Below are positions 63,137 through 63,291 of a DNA stretch of 63,291 bases, piece after piece. Source of the stretch: Rubrivivax sp. (GTDB lineage Bacteria > Pseudomonadota > Gammaproteobacteria > Burkholderiales > Burkholderiaceae_C); NCBI GenBank assembly GCA_020248945.1, contig JADCGQ010000018.1, positions 1 to 63,291 on the forward strand. Reading direction: 5' to 3'. The notes beneath the pieces are model-generated. The model was not told the origin of the DNA. It saw only the letters and a program-made list of their open reading frames with translations, and did no database searches. A program made the position numbers and the translations under genes. Position 1 is the first letter of the stretch; each line of letters begins with the position of its first letter.

Positions 63137-63291
63137 ATTGGCGGTTTCGACTGCCCGAAGGGTGTCACCGTATCCTTCGCCAAGCGCTTCATTGGCGCGG
63201 AGAGCCTGCCCACGAGGCTGTCGGAGTTCGACGTCCAGCAATCGTTCTGCCTGAGTGCAGACGACATCGCCTCGGTCGCCGAGCGGTTCCG
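63137..63291 (+). mobile_element. Start of a Tn3-family-like transposase (DUF4158-type N-terminus), cut by window edge
   Basis: After an in-frame TAG at 63134 the frame is open to the window end. It reads FAKRFIGAESLPTRLSEFD, VQQSFCLSADDIASVAERF. The KRFIG, LP.RLSEFDVQQ and F.L...D...ERF pattern is that of the N-terminus of DUF4158/Tn3-type transposases common in Burkholderiales. No ATG, GTG or TTG start is visible in frame, so the first codons may be altered or a rare start used. The 105 bases between the truncated fccB and this frame hold no other gene and probably include the element's terminal repeat. Confidence 0.55.

Overview
The window is very GC-rich (roughly 70%), densely coded and shows the gene style of a free-living betaproteobacterium of the order Burkholderiales, most like the Rubrivivax/Leptothrix/Methylibium group. 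This placement is an inference from the split MetH with an SAH riboswitch, the fused glucokinase-HexR regulator, the tripartite TRAP carriers, HiPIP and flavocytochrome c genes, and frequent GTG/TTG starts. I saw no rRNA, tRNA or CRISPR array.

Layout, left to right. (1) 1-2.9 kb: a leftward operon of an Lrp/AsnC regulator, a diguanylate cyclase and an EamA exporter with TGATG overlaps, plus a 40-codon membrane peptide. (2) 3.0-7.4 kb: a fused indolepyruvate-type ferredoxin oxidoreductase and a NUDIX enzyme. (3) 7.6-11.5 kb: a TRAP transporter of the mannitol/chloroaromatic type whose large permease carries a Pro/Glu/Ala-rich insertion. (4) 11.5-16.3 kb: a cysteine-free Rrf2 regulator, an NhaR-like LysR protein and two divergent glucokinases, one fused to HexR; HexR-like operators lie between them and again at the alpha-amylase start 20 kb away. 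(5) 16.4-24.7 kb: a lipoprotein, an SAH riboswitch with metH (no homocysteine domain), a DUF1800/DUF1501 pair, an esterase and a decayed nitroreductase. (6) 24.7-29.1 kb: an orphan caspase-like protease, a MATE exporter and an S9 peptidase. (7) 29.1-40.2 kb: a glucan-use locus with a possible sugar-permease remnant, tryptophan-halogenase-like flavoprotein, TonB-dependent receptor, secreted GH13 amylase and a large BTAD/ATPase/TPR regulator broken by a frameshift in a CG repeat. (8) 40.3-51.2 kb: mixed housekeeping and accessory genes (CYTH, DsbA/FrnE-like, NAD(P)-binding, orphan DppC, HiPIP, SGNH lipoprotein, VapBC, UvrA, an unrecognised secreted protein), ending in a scar made of two truncated gene copies.

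(9) 51.3-63.3 kb is a sulfur island and the most interesting part. A CysB-type regulator and the sulfate importer CysA-CysW-CysT-Sbp are followed by a COG4529 flavoprotein and then a tight run of rhodanese, serine acetyltransferase, a family 2A encapsulin shell protein and a SufS-type cysteine desulfurase with a 220-residue disordered N-terminal extension, the hallmark of encapsulin cargo. Together these would take up sulfate, make cysteine, remove its sulfur inside a protein nanocompartment and pass sulfane sulfur on. A cytochrome c and a sulfide dehydrogenase flavoprotein follow directly, but the latter is cut to half length where a Tn3-type transposase reading frame begins at the right edge.
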